A DNA stretch of 64,000 bases from NCBI GenBank assembly GCA_945859915.1, contig CAMAPF010000021.1:4299501-4363500 (forward strand), in the 5' to 3' direction. Each line of letters begins with the position of its first letter. Position 1 is the stretch's first letter. The position numbers and the translations under genes were made by a program. Shown here in pieces: positions 58,126 through 64,000 of this stretch. The stretch is from Cuscuta epithymum. Lineage: Eukaryota; Streptophyta; Magnoliopsida; Solanales; Convolvulaceae. The notes under the pieces were generated by a model. That model saw only the letters and a list, made by a program, of their open reading frames with translations. It ran no database searches and was not told where the DNA came from.

Positions 58126-58270
58126 GGCCGTCAAAATAGGCTGAAACCCGCGGGCTAATCCGTTTAAAATTAATGGGTTAGAGTTGTGAATTTCTGGCCC
58201 ATTTAGTTCGTGGGTTTAAGTGGGTTGGCCCAACGGGTTGCGGGTTGGCCCGCGGACCAATATACAAACA
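58126..58270. mobile_element. Truncated hAT-like left end
   Basis: Starts TAGGGCCGTCAAAATAGG, a common hAT-type terminus, followed by GC-rich cccgcgggc and gggttggcccaacgggttgc words. No matching right end was found; a Stowaway element begins at 58273. Confidence 0.4.
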
Positions 58271-58272
58271 TA

Positions 58273-58477
58273 CTCCCTCCGTCCCTCAAAATTGTTCCCG
58301 TTTTCCTTTTTGGGCCATCCCAAAAAATAGTTCTCATTTTTCCTTTTGGAAAGTTTTGTGTGGCTCACATTCATTTACCTTTTTCTTACACAACCACAAT
58401 CATACATTTCTACTTTATTCCCACTTTTTTAAACTCTGATCCTAGTCAATGAGGGAACTATTTTATGGGACGGGGAG
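58273..58477. mobile_element. Stowaway MITE
   Basis: 205 bp, ends CTCCCTCCGTCCCTCAAAAT and inverted CTCCCCGTCCCATAAAATAG, TA target duplication at 58271-58272 and 58478-58479. Confidence 0.88.
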
Positions 58478-58600
58478 TATGTTCTTATTAGCAAAGTGAT
58501 CTTATTGCACTAAGCTACTCACAATACAAATCTGCTAAAACCGTTCAAAACAATGTAACCAGAAGCGAACATGTGGCGTGAAAAAAGGAGCCGCATTATA

Positions 58601-58830
58601 GAGAGAATTCCCTAAATAGGAGTAAAAAAGTTTTGAAATTCCAAAATAGGAGTATCATGTTTTTATTCCCTAAATAGGAGTAAATTTCTGCCAAGTTTGG
58701 AAATTACAAGGCTTTAAACATGACATTTTTTTCCAAACTTGGCAGATTACTCCTATTTAGGGAATAAAAAACATGATACTCCTATTTTGGAATTTCAAAA
58801 CGTTTTTACTCCTATTTAGGGTAATTTCTG
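58601..58830. mobile_element. Short MULE-type MITE (near-complete foldback)
   Basis: 230 bp whose two ~95-bp arms are inverse copies (CCCTAAATAGGAGTAAAAA, CAAAATAGGAGTATCATG, GCCAAGTTTGGAAA). Perfect 9-bp target duplication CGCATTATA (58592-58600, 58831-58839). The transcript would form a long hairpin, a possible small-RNA source. Confidence 0.9.
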
Positions 58831-59033
58831 CGCATTATATTGCACCAAAGTAGTACTACTATTAGTAAAAAATACCGGGATCAGAATGTTCGTTTACTAC
58901 CTGAATGAAGCATTCAATAATGGATGAAGCATTCAAGTAGCTCAGACACGCCGGCGGAGGGCCAATGCGGACGGCCACGTCGGCAGATTTTAATGCAGAT
59001 TATACTTATCGGCTTCGTTGTAGACGGAGACAG

Positions 59034-59110
59034 TACCAGGGGCGGCCCTAGGGGTGCAAGGGGGGCGGGCGCCCTAGGCCCAAAAGAATGGATAAAAAAA
59101 TAGGCTCAAG
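59034..59110. mobile_element. Truncated hAT (Tip100-type) terminus
   Basis: Starts CAGGGGCGGCCCTAGGGGTG, the common hAT end, with no right partner found in the following kilobase. Confidence 0.4.
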
Positions 59111-59232
59111 TTTAGTTATTTGTAATAGATGTGAGTATGCTGATTTTTCAGCCCTACACTAACAATTTTTCGGGTGGAATGTATTGAAGTTCTTCGGAAT
59201 GGATTTAATTGGTGAAAAATTATGATCATGTT

Positions 59233-59378
59233 TTTTTTACTCCAGGGGGCTTCTGGGGAGGGGGGCTGGGGGGAGCCTGGAGTAATCTAGGCTGAAACTC
59301 ACTTCATTGAGTTTCGAACACCAGACCTCCCGTAAGGGAGAGTGAGTCGGCGACCAGCTGGGCTGGACCGCTTCCTCT
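59233..59378 (-). mobile_element. tRNA-type SINE with palindromic 3' end, copy 4 (short subfamily)
   Basis: Minus orientation, like the 56423 copy: T-run, ACTCCAGG/CCTGGAGT arms, GAGTTTCGAACACCAGACC, CAGCTGGGCTGGACCGCTTC. Perfect 12-bp target duplication TATGATCATGTT (59221-59232, 59378-59389, shared edge T). Confidence 0.87.
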
Positions 59379-59389
59379 ATGATCATGTT

Positions 59390-60000
59390 CTCTATGAAGT
59401 GTAGTTTAAAATCAGTTTAAAGTTCAATTCAGAAGTCAGTTAAATAAATTATTGAAAAACACTGCGTTTGTATACATATTTTGGTGCATTGTTTTTCAGT
59501 AATTTATTTAACTAACTTCACGGTTGAATTTTAAGCTAAAGTTTTATGGACATAATCTACACTTGATGAAAAACATTCTCTTAAAATTTCATAAAAAATT
59601 CCCACTCGAAAACAAATTAATCCGATATGATTATTTGATTATTAATTGATTACATTCATAATTGATTGTTTGATTTCTTAATGGTTGATTGTTTTCTATT
59701 GAGTGTTGATGTTATAACTTCTTGATTTTGTTAGACAAAGATTTTTCAATTATATTTAAATTTATAATTTAATTAATTTCGAGGTGTGATAAAAAGGATT
59801 GAATCTGAATATGATAAATAAAAAGGAGGAGAAGATTGTAGAAAGCGGCGTAAAGTCAAAAAATGTTCAATGGAAAAGTTTATTTGTGTAAGGAAATCAT
59901 TTAGTTACTAAAAATGAAATGATTCAGAATGATTACATAATTGGAGGGGTGGGGGGGGAATTTAGGAGGTGATAATAATAGACTTAATTCCTTAAATATG
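59390..60000. other. AT-rich intergenic DNA
   Basis: No gene recognised. Confidence 0.4.
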
Positions 60001-60008
60001 ACTTAAAC

Positions 60009-60718
60009 TAGAGATGACAATTGTGACCGATCCGATGGATACCCGCACCGAACCGCCCCGCTCAAAATGGTGAAAACCGCATTGACCAGGTAATGGTTAC
60101 GGGGCGGGGAATACCCGTTTTTGTTTTTACGTGTAACGGGGCGGTTACAGTTTTATGCATCTCCGCCCCATTACCCGCCCCGTTTATTTTTAGTTATATT
60201 TTTATTACATTCTTATCATTATTTGTCCCACAACTAATAAAAGATGAGATTTTTAATTTTCATTGTGTATATATGGATAATAGATGTACTAACTATAGTG
60301 TAAGAATGAAAGTTCTCAATAGAACTTAATAGCCTTGTTCGATTATTACTTCGTATATGATTTTTCGTGATTATTAATTTTCAGATTAAGTATTTTAAGG
60401 TTCAAATTAATTTAGGTTGTCTTCTTCCTCGTCTTATAGATATATGAAGCTTTAAAGTGGCATCTGAGTCTAGCGTCGTCTAGGTGATGTCATTTTCACC
60501 TTTTAAAATATTATTTTTTATTAAAATATCAATGACTCATTTAATAAAGTGATTATCTGGGTTACCCGCGGTTATAACCGTTACCCGTTGGGGCGATTAT
60601 GATTTGGGTAAAAATTACCCGTTGGGTAATGGGGAAGTTATGGGGCGGGGGAATTACCAAACAGGTCGGGTACGGTTATATGTAAAACCATCCCCGATCT
60701 GCCTCGTTGCCATCCCTA
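60009..60718. mobile_element. hAT MITE with TAGGGATGGCAA-type ends
   Basis: 710 bp. Left TAGAGATGACAATTGTGACC, right inverted TAGGGATGGCAACGAGGCAG; perfect 8-bp target duplication ACTTAAAC (60001-60008, 60719-60726). Subterminal CGGGGCGG/TTACCCG words in inverted order. No transposase. Confidence 0.9.
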
Positions 60719-60884
60719 ACTTAAACATTGGTAAAGTGTACCAATATTATCACCATTATTATTTTCTTCCTCTATAAGGATCACCAATACTATAATATGA
60801 TTGGCTTAGACAGAATAGGGTCTTGCAAATTTTTATAATCCTCTTGAAATATTATTATCATTATTATTATGTATGGTTAGTTGT

Positions 60885-61479
60885 AACCCTAGGCTCGTGA
60901 TGACCGCGGCGGCGCAAGGGAGGATTAGAGTTTACTGATAGCAGCAGCACCAAGGAGGAATTTCGGCCTCTATTCGGCAGTTAGTCTCGTTTCCTTGGGT
61001 TGTTTCTTTGTTTTGCTGGTTTCCAGACGCTGTGTTCCGAGTTTTGGTCGGGCCAATTTGGTCGAGGTTTGAGGTTTTCTTGTTGTTTCCAGCGATTGCA
61101 GGGCCTTGGATCTTGTTATTCCATTTCGCTATTTTCCTCCTTTTGTTGTGTTGGCTTTCGTGTTTTTGTGTGAAATGGATATGATTTCAAAGAATGTCAA
61201 TATTTATCCATTGTTGAGGAAGAAAACAGGGGGCTCGTGATTGCGGCTGACCCTATTGAGAATGAGGGTGACGCTACAGAAGGCTATAATCTAGTGGCGG
61301 TGGCAAGAGTGGACCTGATAAGCCTGTCCGTGCTGTTTCATTCCGCCAAACAATGGCTATGGTATGGAGACCAGTGAAAGGGGTCTCAATTGATGAAATT
61401 GAGGACTCAAAAATTCTACTACAGTTCTATTATGAGGGAGATCTCAACAGAGTTGTGGATAAAGGGCCTTGGTCATTTG
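60885..61479 (+). mobile_element. L1-type LINE, 5' fragment (ORF1 N-terminus)
   Basis: A leader beginning near CCCTAGGCTCGTGATGACC and GGCGGCGCAAGGG is followed by coding from about 61200: EEENRGLVIAADPIE, then FRQTMAMVWRPVKGVSIDEI, ILLQFYYEGDLNRVVDKG and PWSF, the DUF4283-type start of plant L1 ORF1. One frame change lies near 61310. The LINE stops abruptly at 61479 where an LTR begins. Confidence 0.75.
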
Positions 61480-64000
61480 TGTAACACCGTCCCCAAATAT
61501 ATTGACCTTTATGTAAATTATGTATTGAACGTGGTTTATTGAGTAATAAATTTATGAGGTTGTAAATTTTTGTTATTTCTTTTGCATGAATAGTAAACTC
61601 CACGTGAGACCCACACTTGGAGCGGGGGGGGGGGGAGTAACCCGATAACACGAGACCAAATGTTATATTCATCTTGGTCTAGATAATAGTTACATGGTGA
61701 TGGAAATTCATGATGGACTATAAGAAAGGCATTGGGTTGACCGGTTGGTCAAACAGAGCCCAATTACCAGTACCGACAATTTATCAGATAACAGTCTGAA
61801 ATGAATTTCGGAGAATTTTAAATTAAAGTTGGGGAATGTATACTCATTCTTAATATCCATAATGATTATAATTAAAACAGTCCGAGAAATACAACTTTCG
61901 GGGCCGAATGTACACTTCGGGGCTTAAAGGGGTGACCTCCCACATGGGTGGGGGCCAACCCATAAATTATTACACTCTCTTAGCCAAGGATGATGCTAGG
62001 AAGTAGAGAGGAAGAGATGTGAGGTGATAGGCACCTTATGGAGACAAAGGTGGGTCTCTGTCTTCTCCATCATTTGATGAATGAGCCAAAAAGAGGCTCT
62101 TACCCTTCCCTCATCTACACCTGCGGCCAGAGCATCCCCAAGAGAGAGAGAGAGGAACCTCAAGACACCATTTCTCCATAGCCAAGAGAGCTCAAGAAAG
62201 CAAGAAGCTCAAGGAAGAAGAAGAAGTTGCAAAAGTAGAGAAAAACCTTAAGAATAAAGGTGAGAAACTCCTTAACAACTTTTCTTACATATTTTGAATT
62301 TTCATATGACTTATATGTCATATGAAGTACCCTTAAGATTGTTATACATGGTTATAAGTGTAGAACAATGGGTTGAAAGATGGTTCTAAGCCCAAGAACG
62401 GACTTAGAGGCCAAAGAGGCCGGTATGCCGGAAAATAACATTTTAGAGGTTATTTGTATTGATATGGGTTTTGTGATAATAAAAACTTGTTAGGAACTTG
62501 TCAAAGGTAATTCGAGAGCTTTCACGAAGTTGAAAGAGTAGCCGGAGTTATCGCCGGAGTACGTCAAAGTTCGCTGGAGTTTCGTCGGAGTTCAACCGAG
62601 AAGGGTAGAACTTCATAACGCTCATTCGAGGTGAGTGGACGGCTTAATGTCTTATAACTCTTGGGTTAAGTATGAGATTACCTAAATAAATGTTATAAGT
62701 ACTCATAACGATGTTTAAAAGAGTTTAAGCATGTGATTAGCCAAAGTGATTAGGCTTATGTGAATGAAACTATACGATTATGCATGTGGAAAGTAGAAAA
62801 TGTATATAAAAACATACATGATGTTTTGGATGGCCAAAATGGCATTTATTGGTTGTTTTAGACATGATATAGGTTGTATAAAAATTTCGGATCAAACGGA
62901 TTACGTTTCGGGGGTCAACTCGGGGATCAACGGGCCGTTGACCCAAAACTCCGAACATACCCGGCGCCGGGTATAGGGCATACCCGGGGCCGGGTAAGCT
63001 GCTGCCTCCATATTCTGTTTTCGCCAAAAACGTGAATCGAAGCCCGGTTCGAAGGGGGTTAACCCCTTACAACCTATGTGTGTATATTTTGCATGAAATT
63101 GCATGGAATATGATATTTAAATGTCAAGGTTGATATCTATTGATTTAATTCTAAGACTTGGTTTATCTAGTGTGATATGTGGTAAGTCATAGGTCGGGTG
63201 GAGTATCCAGGGATCGGGCGTGTATCCTCAAAACTCGGTTATAGGGTGGAGTACCCAAGGATCGGGCGGTTATCCTCAAAACTCGGTTATACAGGGTGGA
63301 GTACCCAAGGATCGGGCGGTTATCCTCAAAACTCGGTTATAGGGTGGAGTACCCAAGGATCGGGCGTGTATCCTCAAAACTCGGTTATATAGGGTGGAAT
63401 ACCCAAGGATCAGGCGTGTATCCTCAAAAACTCATAGGTTAATATTAAATTACTGTTTTGTAATTTAGGACCGGGTTGTGTCCTCATGTTAAGATGATTT
63501 GAACCAGGAGGAGTTCTATACACTCATAGGTATATGGGTGGGTTGTGGTTTAAGTCAAGGATATTGACTATACTGTTTTCCCAAATAAACAATGACCTAC
63601 GGGTCGGGTATTTCCAAGTAAATATATACTGATATGTATTCCATAACTTGGGGGGAAGAACTATACGTATGTGTATCACCTATGTTTGGGTCTTATACTT
63701 GAAACGTTAGTTATTCTACATTTAGCCTGCTACTCGCTCGGTACTTGTACTGACCCCTTCGGGGGGCCCACCATTTCAGATTGAAGCTAAGGCTAGCTAT
63801 CCACACCTTGCTCGGTGAAGTGATCCAAAGGAAGACGTGGTTCGTGCTTCCTTTACTGTTTTAAACTACAAACTATGCTCATGGATACTTTGTAATAAAT
63901 ACATTTGTTTTGGGCCTGCGTGCCTACGTTTTGGCCATGTGTGGCCCATGATTGAATATTGAATATTTCCGTTATTCATTCAATCCAAATATGTGATGTT
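61480..64000 (+). mobile_element. LTR-like sequence starting in the LINE, runs off the window
   Basis: Begins TGTAACACCGTCCCC directly after the LINE's PWSF codons, a common plant LTR start. No primer-binding site or second end is seen before 64000, so it is a very long LTR (2.5 kb or more) or an element whose LTR boundary I cannot place. Contains CCGG palindromes (cccggcgccgggta near 62960), the 48-bp tandem repeat at 63197, and GGTACTTGTACTGACCCC near 63740. No coding sequence recognised. Confidence 0.55.
63197..63435 (+). repeat. ~48-bp tandem repeat, 5 units, in the LTR-like sequence
   Basis: Units near GGGTGGAGTACCCAAGGATC + GGGCGGTTATCCTCAAAACT + CGGTTATA, starting about 63197, 63245, 63296, 63343 and 63392. 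The short open frame reading YPGIGRVSSKLGYR is a by-product. Confidence 0.9.

Noticed and set aside
62770..63104. Pro/Gly-rich minus frames in the LTR-like sequence
   Set aside because: Arise from CCCGGCGCCGGG-type palindromes; no family match.

Overview
The window is nuclear DNA of a flowering plant, most likely a eudicot. Evidence: spliced genes with plant-type introns, a chloroplast-targeted ABC-transporter subunit, an intronless type I MADS-box gene, and a dense mix of plant transposons (hAT, CACTA, MULE, Harbinger, Stowaway, Helitron ends, SINEs, L1, Ty1- and Ty3-type LTR elements). The species cannot be named from sequence alone. All splice models here were read by eye.

Three host genes look intact. 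(1) A Bax-inhibitor-1/LIFEGUARD-type membrane protein, + strand, 2095-4042, four exons, 247 aa, third intron with a GC donor. (2) An ABCI12/EcfT-like chloroplast transporter subunit, - strand, 20975-16355, seven exons, 386 aa. (3) A type I (AGL62-like) MADS-box ORF, + strand, 32152-32766.

Broken host genes make up much of the rest: a PPR gene pierced by several transposons (6.0-6.96 kb); three copies of an OTU-domain deubiquitinase gene (25.6-26.1, 33.9-35.05 and 40.9-43.8 kb); and two copies of a receptor-like cytoplasmic kinase fragment (33.0-33.9 and 35.05-36.1 kb). The kinase and OTU pieces are parts of one segmental/tandem duplication. The upstream flank of the largest OTU copy is itself a tandem array of ~575-bp units (44.4-49.4 kb).

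Transposons, left to right: GC-rich hAT MITEs at 0.8, 1.1 and 4.7 kb (the last nested in a Harbinger-like element at 4.46-5.95 kb); a hAT MITE inside the PPR pseudogene; a Helitron 3' end at 6.97 kb; Stowaway at 8.3 kb; a full hAT element with a dead transposase (11.21-15.52 kb); Harbinger MITE and SINEs in ABCI12 introns; Stowaway and a second Helitron end near 22.1-22.5 kb; a 30-bp minisatellite (24.97-25.41 kb); a 4.3-kb CACTA element (27.10-31.37 kb); a non-autonomous Copia-type element (36.57-40.50 kb); a gag-protease-only Ty3-type element (45.87-48.53 kb); a (TA)n-bounded element holding a hAT MITE that holds a foldback MITE (50.24-52.66 kb); a MULE with 250-bp terminal repeats (53.62-54.83 kb); further MITEs and SINEs to 60.7 kb; and an L1 5' fragment cut by an LTR at 61.48 kb.

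I found no evidence for a new enzymatic or defence system. The strongest novelty is structural: the duplicated OTU/kinase segments carry matched filled and empty sites for several transposons, which fixes the order of events. The hAT family with several hundred bases of CCGG-rich ends, one autonomous-type member and at least four small derivatives also merits a closer look.
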